This document shows positions 7,996-15,172 of a stretch of DNA of 64,000 nucleotides, one piece after another. The stretch covers positions 4,650,001 through 4,714,000 of the forward strand of contig NZ_CP033381.1 in assembly GCF_016865255.1 (NCBI RefSeq), given 5' to 3'. The notes beneath the pieces were generated by a model. The model was not told the DNA's origin. It did not search any database and saw nothing but the letters and a program-made list of their open reading frames with translations. The first letter of the stretch is position 1, and the number at the start of each line of letters is the position of its first letter. This DNA comes from Methylomonas sp. LW13 (lineage in GTDB: Bacteria > Pseudomonadota > Gammaproteobacteria > Methylococcales > Methylomonadaceae). The position numbers and the translations under genes are program-made.

Positions 7996-8579
7996 ACCTT
8001 GCCTCCCGGAAATACCCGAGTACTAACCGGCGGACCTTCCGTACGCGGCCGACGCAGCCGCAGGCGCACGGTGCGCGCCACATAGGGTACGGTACTGGTA
8101 TAAGGCGATTTGAAGACATCCCAGATGCGCATCAAATCCTCGGTAGTCATCTCGTCCGGGGCGATATTCAGCACTTCCGCCTGGCCCCATTCGTCGTCGA
8201 TGTCTTGAATATGCGAGATGTCGAGCTGACATTCGTTGGCGAGCTCGACCATGGCCCAACTCAAAAGATCGGCTTCGATGGTGGCGCTGGCAGCGTTGGC
8301 GATTAACAGGAAATGCAGATTGACCGGCAGTTCGGCTTGCGGGGCGTTTTGGTCGGAACCGCGCGACGCAAAGGTGCGCTGCCGGCCGTGCGGATCGATG
8401 GTGATGCGATGCAGGTAAATACCCAGCAAATTGCCGGTGAGGATATTGGCAATGTCGGCGCTGCCCAGCAGTTTTGCTTGGGCATTGGTGGGCTCGCTGC
8501 TCAGCTCGGCAGGTAATCTGCTGGTCAAGAACGATTCCAACGCCAACAGCGCGCCGGTCACTCCCCGGTACGAAGCCAT
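7992..8579 (-). CDS. eCIS tail terminator/cap protein, DUF4255 family (Pvc16/Afp16-like)
   Basis: The protein has 195 residues from the ATG at 8579, which has GGGGAGGAGA immediately upstream; an in-frame extension to 8636 has no such site. Motifs include NILTGNLLGIYLHRITIDPH, LPVNLHFLLIANAASATIEA and EMTTEDLMRIWDVFKSPY, followed by YTSTVPYVARTVRLRL. These are typical of DUF4255/Pvc16_N proteins, which close the distal end of the tube and fix sheath length in Afp/PVC. It is the first gene of the visible operon. Confidence 0.85.
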   Translation of the reverse strand: MASYRGVTGALLALESFLTSRLPAELSSEPTNAQAKLLGSADIANILTGNLLGIYLHRITIDPHGRQRTFASRGSDQNAPQAELPVNLHFLLIANAASATIEADLLSWAMVELANECQLDISHIQDIDDEWGQAEVLNIAPDEMTTEDLMRIWDVFKSPYTSTVPYVARTVRLRLRRPRTEGPPVSTRVFPGGKV

Positions 8580-8930
8580 TTCTCCTCCCCCACTTGAGCG
8601 GTAGCATAGCCTAGTACATAGGTCTACTGTACGCAAGTCGATTTTGTGAAGCTATCCGCCGATAAAAATCGAAAAAAGCGATCTACAGCAAACTGGCCGG
8701 CTAAATTCCGTGCCTCAATCAAATAATGGTATTAATTTTTAGCAGAGCTTTTGGAAATTGCTGGTGCAGAAGTCATTAAAATCGGATTAAAAATGGAACA
8801 CCATTTGGAAAATGGTAAGAGCTGGAACCAAAAGTACACGACCAAAGCAGCAGGAATAAAACAACTATCCCGAGCACGGCAAACCGGGTGAAGATAATCC
8901 CCACTACAAACCATTAGCCCCAGCCGAACC
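8580..8930. other. Divergent intergenic region, no gene seen
   Basis: About 350 bp between the first eCIS gene (minus) and the hydroxylase-like gene (plus). It contains the eCIS ribosome binding site (8581-8590 on the minus strand) and presumably promoters for both directions, but I could not pick out a convincing -35/-10 pair or operator. A 102-codon reading frame on the minus strand overlaps the hydroxylase gene and has no family features. Confidence 0.5.
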
Positions 8931-9395
8931 ATGATCTCAGTGAGCCTACAATTTTTACTGGCCATTCTGTACGCCAATCTCGGCGAATGGCTGATGCACA
9001 AATTCATCTTGCATCGCTTAGGCAAACAGCCGGGCAGCATTTGGGCCTACCATTGGTTTGAACACCATGCGATCTGCGCTAAACACCAGATGCTGGATCC
9101 CGGCTATCGCCATTTGGACTTATCGACCTGGAATGCGCAAACCAAGGAGTTGGCGGTATTGGCCGCCATTGTCATGGCGCATCTGCCGCTAATTTGGTAT
9201 CGGCCGATTTTCGTGATGGGTTTATACGGCTCGTTGACGCTTTATTACATTCTGCACCGCAAAGCCCATCTCGACCCTGACTGGGCTAAACAGCATTTAC
9301 CCTGGCATTACCAACATCACACCCAGCCAGACTCCGGCAACTGGTGCGTCACCTGGCCGGGGTTTGATTATCTGCTGGGCAGTAGAAATAAATGA
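8931..9395 (+). CDS. Small membrane fatty-acid-hydroxylase/sterol-desaturase-like protein
   Basis: The protein has 154 residues with the histidine clusters of the membrane di-iron hydroxylase superfamily: HKFILHRLG (~23-31), HWFEHH (~41-46), HRKAH (~109-113) and WHYQHH (~125-130). Hydrophobic stretches at ~4-22 and ~74-105 would place the di-iron site at the membrane face. Members hydroxylate or desaturate lipids; the substrate cannot be told from sequence. It is shorter than typical sterol desaturases (about 250 aa) but the set of histidine boxes is complete. No clear Shine-Dalgarno site is visible. It stands alone, divergent from the eCIS operon. Confidence 0.7.
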   Translation: MISVSLQFLLAILYANLGEWLMHKFILHRLGKQPGSIWAYHWFEHHAICAKHQMLDPGYRHLDLSTWNAQTKELAVLAAIVMAHLPLIWYRPIFVMGLYGSLTLYYILHRKAHLDPDWAKQHLPWHYQHHTQPDSGNWCVTWPGFDYLLGSRNK

Positions 9396-9542
9396 TGCGC
9401 GCATACGCGGAGAAAAAATTGCTTGCGGGTCTGAATGCTTGGACCTTTATTGGAGCGGCAAACGGCCATTAGCTGACCATCGCGCTTTGGCTTCATTGAT
9501 CCTAGTGGAATGCATAGCTGCCTGATCCGGAGCTGGTCTTGC

Positions 9543-9655
9543 GTAGCCTCGATGCAGCGTTAGCGAAATCGAGGGTGTCGACCATCCGTCATTAGACTAA
9601 CCTCGGCAAATTTTAAAGGTGTTGGCCTTCGAATCCTCGATTCCATCGAGGCTAC
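9543..9655. repeat. 12-bp perfect inverted repeat, 89 bp apart
   Basis: GTAGCCTCGATG (9543-9554) and CATCGAGGCTAC (9644-9655) are exact reverse complements. Each arm is followed inwards by a second CGAT/ATCG-type pairing (AATCGAGG near 9566; CCTCGATT near 9636). The geometry resembles a small non-coding element with terminal inverted repeats, but no target-site duplication was established. Confidence 0.45.
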
Positions 9656-9737
9656 TTGCTATTGGAATTACACATTAGGACTTTACCATTTGATGTTGGC
9701 TTACGAGGGAAGACAGACTTCGGCCATTACCTGTCGA

Positions 9738-10137
9738 TCAAGTTGATAATATGAATGGCAAGTCGAAGCCTGAAAGCCGACATTTAAGAATTTTACCCCG
9801 ATAGCGCAATGTTTCGACCACTAGTTGGAACGTGGAGGAAGATTGCGGGCGTCCGGATAATACAAGTGATGACCTGGGAACGATAGACACCAGTCTTGAA
9901 GTACAGACAAAAGTCTGCCTTAAACACATGCTGCGCAATCATATCCTCATGCAGACACGCCAAACCGAATCCAGCCACGGCTCTTAATATCGCGGTGTGC
10001 AGTACTTCTATTTTTAGCCATTCCACATCTTTACATATCTGCATTAGTAATCCGGCACGATATATCATCGAGCAATTTCTGATATAAAAGGGATGTGGAA
10101 GCAGTGATAACAAGGTTCCGTGTGGTCTTGCTTTCAA
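9738..10137 (-). pseudogene. Frameshifted C-terminal remnant of a LysR-type regulator
   Basis: Two overlapping minus-strand frames together resemble the effector domain of LysR-type regulators. The first (10137 down to ~9880) has TAILRAVAGFGLACLHEDMI, like the family's 'aalaGlGlayLpedlv'. The second (ending 9738) has LVLSGRPQSSSTFQLVVETL followed by RYRG, like 'LyYpsRRqpspafalLveaLRyR'. The two parts are in different frames and the N-terminal DNA-binding half is absent. The gene is therefore judged a degraded copy that makes no functional regulator. The call rests on pattern recognition without an alignment. Confidence 0.45.
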
Positions 10138-10186
10138 ACGTGTAATAGAATGAGTGTCTAGTTTGTACTAATTCCATAGGCATGCG

Positions 10187-10222
10187 GATATTTCAGGCAC
10201 GTCTGACAAGCACTGAAATATC
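10187..10222. promoter_or_regulatory. Perfect 10-bp inverted repeat upstream of mosB
   Basis: GATATTTCAG (10187-10196) and CTGAAATATC (10213-10222) are exact reverse complements separated by 16 bp, about 105 bp upstream of the mosB ATG. This could be an operator for a dimeric regulator or a hairpin in a long leader. It does not match the ModE consensus. Function is unknown. Confidence 0.4.
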
Positions 10223-10326
10223 TCGTGAAAGCTAGGCCTTGGAAATTTTACCTCGGGGCTGTCGGAGCAACACTAGACTCCTCCGAAAATTATTGCAGTG
10301 AATAGTGGAGATAACGGGGATCAGGC

Positions 10327-11142
10327 ATGACCAACGCAACAACATCTAAGCTCGAAGAACTCCTCATGCAGCGTTCACTGACAGACGCGGAGCTTCTAGC
10401 TGCAGCGGAAGAGGCAGAGGAATTCAGGATTCTACCTGACGCGACAGTGATAAAGATCGGGGGGCAGAGCATCATCGACCGTGGCCGTTCGGCAGTCTAC
10501 CCACTTGTGGACGAAATTGTCGAGGCCCGCAAAGCCCATAAACTGCTTATTGGCACTGGCGCGGGCACGCGGGCCAGACACCTCTATTCCATCGCTGCCG
10601 GGCTTAACCTGCCAGCAGGCGTGCTTTCGCAGTTGGGCTCTTCGGTTGCTGATCAGAATGCAATAATGCTGGGACAACTACTCGCCAAGCACGGAATCTC
10701 CGCAGTTGAGGGGGCGGGACTCTCGGCGGTGCCGCTTTATCTTGCCGAGGTGAATGCGGTCATCTTTAGCGGCATGCCCCCTTACAAACTTTGGACGCGC
10801 CCTCCCGTAGAAGGTGTTATCCCGCCGTATCGCACCGATGCAGGCTGCTTTCTGCTCGCCGAACAGTTCGGCTGTAAAGCTATGATTTTCGTCAAGGACG
10901 AAGACGGTCTCTACACCGCAAATCCCAAGACATCGAAAAACGCTACCTTCATTCCGAAGATCTCGGTTGACGAAATGAAAGCGAAGGGGCTTCACGATTC
11001 GATTCTTGAATTTCCTATGCTCGACTTGTTGAATACTGCTCGTCACATTCGTCAAGTACAAATTGTGAACGGTCTTGTCCCCGGCAATCTGACCCGCGCC
11101 CTCGCTGGCGAGCACGTCGGCACCATCATCACTGCGAGTTAG
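10327..11142 (+). CDS. mosB: Molybdenum storage protein subunit beta
   Basis: The protein has 271 residues and I recognise it as very close to the Azotobacter vinelandii MoSto beta subunit (about 270 aa). Characteristic blocks are LEELLMQRSLTD, DATVIKIGGQSIIDRG, LIGTGAGTRARHLYSIAAGL, SSVADQNAIMLGQLLAKHG and PPYRTDAGCFLLAEQFGCK, ending [17 protein letters not shown]. MoSto is a cytosolic alpha3beta3 cage with the amino-acid kinase (uridylate kinase) fold that packs up to about 100 Mo or W atoms as polyoxometalate clusters using ATP. The ATG at 10327 is preceded by GGGGAT. mosA follows 12 bp downstream, so the two subunits are made from one transcript. Confidence 0.95.
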   Translation: MTNATTSKLEELLMQRSLTDAELLAAAEEAEEFRILPDATVIKIGGQSIIDRGRSAVYPLVDEIVEARKAHKLLIGTGAGTRARHLYSIAAGLNLPAGVLSQLGSSVADQNAIMLGQLLAKHGISAVEGAGLSAVPLYLAEVNAVIFSGMPPYKLWTRPPVEGVIPPYRTDAGCFLLAEQFGCKAMIFVKDEDGLYTANPKTSKNATFIPKISVDEMKAKGLHDSILEFPMLDLLNTARHIRQVQIVNGLVPGNLTRALAGEHVGTIITAS

Positions 11143-11154
11143 GGAGTTACTGTC

Positions 11155-12003
11155 ATGTCTGAAACCACAAATACTATCAAGCACGTTGCCTCGCCACTAG
11201 CGCGCCAAACCCTACAGGACAACGAGCTTACCCGCCCTGTTGCCGGTGTGCGCCCGATTCGGCTCTTGCCTTGGCTGCAAGTCGTTAAGATTGGCGGCCG
11301 CGCCATTATGGATCGCGGTGCAGATGCGATTCTGCCTATCGTTGACGAGCTTCGCAAACTATTGCCCGAGCACCGTCTGTTAATCCTGACTGGCGCGGGT
11401 ATCCGTGCACGACACCTCTATAGCGTCGGCCTTGATCTGGGTCTCCCGGTTGGATCGTTAGCCCCACTCGCGGCAAGTGAGGCCGGCCAAAACGGTCATA
11501 TTCTTGCGTCTTTACTGGCACCTGAGGGGGTTTCTTACGTAGAACACCCCACTATCGAAAGCCAACTTGCTATTCACCTTTCTGCGGCTCGTGCGGTCGT
11601 CGGCAGTGCCTTTCCACCGTATCATCATCACGAGTTTCCCATCTCGCGAATTCCGACGCATAGGGCTGATACCGGCGCATTCTTGCTCGCCGACGCGCTA
11701 GGGGCGGCTGGTCTCACCATCGTGGAAGACGTCGATGGCTTATACTCCGGCGATCCCAAAGGCCCCGACGGAGAAAAAGTGCAATTTGTTCGAGAGACAA
11801 CTGTCGCCGATCTGGTATCGCATCAGGGCACGTTGCCGTTTGACAGAGCGCTTCTTGAGGTGATGGCAACCGCACGCCACCTTGAGCACGTGCAAATTGT
11901 GAATGGGCTAGTACCGGGTCGGCTCACCGCTGCTTTGCGAGGCGAACACGTTGGGACAATCATTCACACTAGTGCTCACTCAGCCCAGGCCTCGCCGGCG
12001 TGA
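11155..12003 (+). CDS. mosA: Molybdenum storage protein subunit alpha
   Basis: The protein has 282 residues, near-identical in architecture to the A. vinelandii MoSto alpha subunit (about 276 aa): [75 protein letters not shown] and [19 protein letters not shown]. The histidine run in PPYHHHEFP corresponds to the alpha-subunit histidines that bind polyoxomolybdate clusters in the known structure. It pairs with mosB to form the storage cage. GGAGTT precedes the ATG. The gene is convergent with modE and I saw no strong terminator between them, only a weak 7-bp GAGCCAT/ATGGCTC pairing at 12024-12071. Confidence 0.95.
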   Translation: MSETTNTIKHVASPLARQTLQDNELTRPVAGVRPIRLLPWLQVVKIGGRAIMDRGADAILPIVDELRKLLPEHRLLILTGAGIRARHLYSVGLDLGLPVGSLAPLAASEAGQNGHILASLLAPEGVSYVEHPTIESQLAIHLSAARAVVGSAFPPYHHHEFPISRIPTHRADTGAFLLADALGAAGLTIVEDVDGLYSGDPKGPDGEKVQFVRETTVADLVSHQGTLPFDRALLEVMATARHLEHVQIVNGLVPGRLTAALRGEHVGTIIHTSAHSAQASPA

Positions 12004-12177
12004 AAGGGTAGTCGGAGCTTGAGGAGCCATGAGACGTAGCACGTTCTGAATTACCGCGCCCCTTATGGCTCAAAACCTACCTGTTTTTCAACCGGATTTA
12101 TCGAACCCATTTTATCGATAACCCGCAATTAGGCAGTCATCCTTTCTTGTTCAATAACATCCTAAGATAGCGATTTA

Positions 12178-12579
12178 TTAATCTACGTTGTTTTCAGTTG
12201 TCTGCTTCGACATTAATCCTGAAAAAATAGGTAAATATGCCTGGGCAGCGTGGTTTACAGCGGTGACCATTTTAGTGTAGTGATCCAATACTTGGTGCCC
12301 CAAAGGTGTTAGCATCGTGCCACCACCATGCTTCCCCCCCCTGGCAGCCTGAACCAGCGGCTCCGAGAAACTCCGATTCATCACGTCCACAAGCATCCAG
12401 GCTCGCCGGTAACTCATATTCATGGATTTACCTGCCGCAGCGATAGAACCAGTCTTCTGAATCGCCTCCAGCAACTCGGCTTTGCCTGGCCCCATGGCAA
12501 TTTCATCGAAATGTAGCAAACGCAGAGTTATTTTTAGGTGGGGAAGCGAGGCGTCCGATTCTATCTCTGTAGATTTCAT
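12178..12579 (-). CDS. modE: Single-domain ModE-type molybdate-responsive regulator
   Basis: The protein has 133 residues and corresponds to only the N-terminal winged-helix domain of ModE: MGPGKAELLEAIQKTGSIAA, GKSMNMSYRRAWMLVDVMNR and GGKHGGGTMLTPLGHQVLDH. The recognition-helix region (MSYRRAWxLVDxMN) matches that of E. coli ModE closely, so a similar operator is expected. The two C-terminal Mop/TOBE domains that bind molybdate in full-length ModE (about 262 aa) are absent, so molybdate sensing must be indirect, use another partner or be lost. It is convergent with mosA. The likely target in this window is the box at 24581-24604. Confidence 0.88.
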   Translation of the reverse strand: MKSTEIESDASLPHLKITLRLLHFDEIAMGPGKAELLEAIQKTGSIAAAGKSMNMSYRRAWMLVDVMNRSFSEPLVQAARGGKHGGGTMLTPLGHQVLDHYTKMVTAVNHAAQAYLPIFSGLMSKQTTENNVD

Positions 12580-12601
12580 ACCTTTTCAACGAACGGTGAC
12601 A

Positions 12602-12626
12602 ACGATGACTAATCATAATACATCGT
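12602..12626. promoter_or_regulatory. Inverted repeat upstream of modE, possible operator
   Basis: ACGATG (12602-12607) and CATCGT (12621-12626), 13 bp apart, lie 23-47 bp upstream of the modE start. The size and spacing suit a dimeric wHTH regulator and could mean autoregulation. The half-sites differ from the CGTTAT/ATAACG of classical ModE boxes, so this is weak. Confidence 0.25.
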
Positions 12627-12714
12627 AGGACGCGCTAAATCGAAATTCTATCCAGTGCATTTTATTCTGCGAGTCGACAGAGGCGCTTAGGATTACGATT
12701 CTAGATATCAGTTT

Positions 12715-14370
12715 CTAGAACTCATAAACAAGCCTAAAATCAATCCGCTGATGGCCGGGTTCGATACTACCATGCCGGTAAAATGGATAGCTCCAGTCCA
12801 ATTCACCAAGTAAATGTTTGAACCACTGCGTACGCAGACCGATGCCGGTTGCAGCCAGGTGCGCGGAGGCCGGAGTCGGCGCGATGGGATTATCGGTCCA
12901 GATATTGGCCCAATCAAAGAAAGTCAGCAGGCGCAGATTTTGGCTGTCTTCCCAGACAGTCGGCAATAAGTGCGGTGTTTGCAATTCCAGTGACAGATTT
13001 ACGCCGTGATCACCCAGCAACTCGGTTTGATGGTAGCCACGCACACTAAGTGGGCCGCCCGCCGAGAACTGTTCGTTGCTGATCAAGGCCGACATGCTGG
13101 CCTGGCCGCCGGCTCGGGCTAACAGTCGAAAATCCAGCGGCAAACGCTGCTGGTGCTTCAGGTCGCCAGTTAAATAAAGAAAATTCGGTTCGGCATCGAG
13201 ACGCTTGTTGGCAAACTGCTGCGCGTCGTTGCCCAGGCCACGCACCGAGAAATGCGCGGCGAGACTCAAGGCAGTGACGCTGCCTTCGTGGCGCAGACTG
13301 CCGTCATAGCCGGTCATGAACGAGGCATAGCTTATCGGCGCACTTTCGGTCAGACTGGCTATCTGCTGATCAAAGCTTTTGTAATCAAAGCCAAAACTCA
13401 GGCTATGCAGAATATTCTCGGATGAACCCGGCAGAGGCTTGACCAGCCTGGCGCCGTAAATCGAGCCGGCGCCGACCACGGACAGGCCGCCGACGCTGAC
13501 GCCGAGCTGGGTATTGGAACTGATGCCGATGCCGTATAAAGCCAGACGAGTATCGGCCCAACCGGTCGGCAGCACGTAGGTGCCGGACCAGACCAGGACT
13601 TCGTCGCTGATTTCCGGCGACACTTGATATTGCATGGACACGCTATGAAACTTCTGCCACAGGTTGTCGTAACGCAGGGAACCTAACAATCGGGTGTAGC
13701 TGGTATGTTCGGAGTTACGGCTGTTCATTTCCAGATTGCCGTGCAATGGCAGCTCGTCCTTGACCTTTAACTCCACTTCCATTTTGCCCGGCGTCGAGCC
13801 GGCCCGGAAAACTGGTGTCACGTTACGATCAACCGATTGCTGCGCCAGGGTATTCATCTGTTCCTGAACCTTGGGCATGTGCGGCACTTGACCCTCGGCC
13901 AGGGCCGGTAGGCTGTCGCGGATCTTGCCCAGCGCGTAATAGCGCGAACCGCTGATGTGCAAAATCTCGATAGTGCCTTCCACCACGCTCAAGCGCACGG
14001 CCCCTCCTTCCACATTTTGTTCCGGGATTGCCACCACCACGCTCGGATAGCCGGCGTTGCGGTAGGCTTCTTCCAAGGAGGCCCGAGCTTTCTCTACGTC
14101 CTCGACAGTTTTGTCCGGCCCAAGATGCGGATACACTGCCCGTTCCAAGGCTTCGTCATCCAACACGCTGTTGCCTTCGATCTGGTAATCCAGCACGTCG
14201 AAACGCGGTTGTTGCTCGCCTGACCTTTGCGCCGCTGTTTCAGCCGAACCACCCGAATTTGCCGAATTTTGAGGTTGCGCGGCAGGATTTTGCACCACAT
14301 CCGCAGCATGGACGACAGCTGTTCCGGTCAAGACCAGGCTTATCGCGGTCAGTAACGCTTCGCGTCTCAA
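12715..14370 (-). CDS. TpsB outer-membrane transporter (FhaC/ShlB/HecB family) of a two-partner secretion system
   Basis: The protein has 551 residues. A signal peptide (~1-22, ending VVHAA) is followed by a low-complexity linker, a POTRA-type region (FDVLDYQIEGNSVLDDEALE, then KARASLEEAYRNAGYPSVVV and EGGAVRLSVVEGTIE) and a C-terminal 16-strand barrel of the Omp85/TpsB kind. The barrel has the family's conserved GGPLSVRGYHQTELLGDHG (VRGY) motif and a terminal aromatic (RLVYEF). It would translocate the TpsA exoprotein encoded at 24819-35174 across the outer membrane; no other TpsA candidate is present. It is the last gene of the long minus-strand operon and overlaps the coiled-coil gene by 4 bp. 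Confidence 0.92.
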   Translation of the reverse strand: MRREALLTAISLVLTGTAVVHAADVVQNPAAQPQNSANSGGSAETAAQRSGEQQPRFDVLDYQIEGNSVLDDEALERAVYPHLGPDKTVEDVEKARASLEEAYRNAGYPSVVVAIPEQNVEGGAVRLSVVEGTIEILHISGSRYYALGKIRDSLPALAEGQVPHMPKVQEQMNTLAQQSVDRNVTPVFRAGSTPGKMEVELKVKDELPLHGNLEMNSRNSEHTSYTRLLGSLRYDNLWQKFHSVSMQYQVSPEISDEVLVWSGTYVLPTGWADTRLALYGIGISSNTQLGVSVGGLSVVGAGSIYGARLVKPLPGSSENILHSLSFGFDYKSFDQQIASLTESAPISYASFMTGYDGSLRHEGSVTALSLAAHFSVRGLGNDAQQFANKRLDAEPNFLYLTGDLKHQQRLPLDFRLLARAGGQASMSALISNEQFSAGGPLSVRGYHQTELLGDHGVNLSLELQTPHLLPTVWEDSQNLRLLTFFDWANIWTDNPIAPTPASAHLAATGIGLRTQWFKHLLGELDWSYPFYRHGSIEPGHQRIDFRLVYEF

Positions 14371-15161
14371 TGTGCGACCCCCGAGGCGTTCCGGTTTGCA
14401 GGGCTCTGGTCATCTTGAATTCCTCCAGCGTCCGGCACTAGTGTCGACGGCTCGACAGGCTCAGCCCCGCCATTCGCGCGAGTGTTGGACATAACGACAG
14501 GCTGAGTCGCTTCAAACGGGGTGATCTTCAACTGCTGCAATTTATAGCGATACTCTTCCGCTACCGTTTCGGTTTGCACCTGACCGATACCGGTCAAGGG
14601 GTCCAGCTCGGCCAACTGTTGCAGCAGGCTTTTGTCCTTATATTGCTTCAATACCTCCAGATTGATAGTGCGTAGCTGTTGATTGACACCCGTGCATTGC
14701 TCTATCCACTGTTCACGCTCTTTCACGGCTTGCACTAACAATCTGTTGTCTTCGCGAATGTCGCGGGCCTTGCCGACCACTTCGTTATGCTTTTGCAGCA
14801 AAGCCTGTTCGCGTTGGCGTTGTTGGCCCAATTGCGCTTCAAGATTGCTGCGCACCGTTTCCAGGCCGGATTTATAGCGTTCCACTTCGGCTTGCAAGGC
14901 TTGCAATCTGCTGACCGCTGCTTCCAGGTTTTTCAGTTTGGTATCCAGCGCGGCTTTCTCGGCGAGCCAAGCGGTTTTTTCGGCCTCCAGCGCATATTTT
15001 TCTTGGCTGAGTTGGCGAATCATGCCTTGGGCTTTTTTGATGGCTTCGCCACCTGGCGTTACGGGTTTAGGCTCCGTTCGACCGCTTTCAATACCCGCCA
15101 ACATCATTACCAGTATCAAGCACGGCAAATAAATCAAGGTCGGCGTTTTTTGCTTGATCAT
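14367..15161 (-). CDS. Membrane-anchored or secreted periplasmic coiled-coil protein
   Basis: The protein has 264 residues. The N-terminus (IYLPCLILVMMLAGIESG) is a signal peptide or signal anchor. Residues ~45-170 form a long heptad-rich coiled coil (EKYALEAEKTAWLAEKAALD, LQALQAEVERYKSGLETVRS). The C-terminal ~50 residues are Pro/Ala/Gly rich and probably disordered. No named family was recognised. It lies 11 bp after the porin gene and its stop overlaps the TpsB start (ATGA), so it is made together with TpsB. A role as a periplasmic spacer or chaperone between the inner-membrane ExbBD-TonB complex and the outer-membrane transporter is inferred from shape and position. Confidence 0.7.
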   Translation of the reverse strand: MIKQKTPTLIYLPCLILVMMLAGIESGRTEPKPVTPGGEAIKKAQGMIRQLSQEKYALEAEKTAWLAEKAALDTKLKNLEAAVSRLQALQAEVERYKSGLETVRSNLEAQLGQQRQREQALLQKHNEVVGKARDIREDNRLLVQAVKEREQWIEQCTGVNQQLRTINLEVLKQYKDKSLLQQLAELDPLTGIGQVQTETVAEEYRYKLQQLKITPFEATQPVVMSNTRANGGAEPVEPSTLVPDAGGIQDDQSPANRNASGVAH

Positions 15162-15172
15162 GACTTATCTCC

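Larger units (their letters stand above)
9396..10326. other. Long gene-poor stretch with decayed sequence upstream of mosB
   Basis: About 930 bp without an intact gene. It holds a long-range inverted repeat (9543-9655), the remains of a LysR-type regulator on the minus strand (9738-10137) and a perfect inverted repeat at 10187-10222. The last 100 bp must include the mosB promoter and leader, but no consensus promoter stands out. Confidence 0.55.

Noticed and set aside
1-8579. Prophage
   Set aside because: Only tail-type genes are visible, with DUF4255 cap, DUF5908 and CIS_tube proteins specific to injection particles; no head, packaging, lysis or integration gene.
8732-9040. A 102-codon minus-strand frame opposite the hydroxylase-like gene
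   Set aside because: It overlaps a gene with clear histidine motifs and has no start signal or domain.
10309-10320. ATAACG just before mosB as half of a ModE box
   Set aside because: The position 12 bp upstream reads TTGCAG and not CGTTAT, so there is no partner half-site.
12602-12626. ModE box in front of modE
   Set aside because: The half-sites are ACATG-type (ACGATG/CATCGT) with 13-bp spacing and do not match CGTTAT-N12-ATAACG; kept only as a weak inverted repeat.
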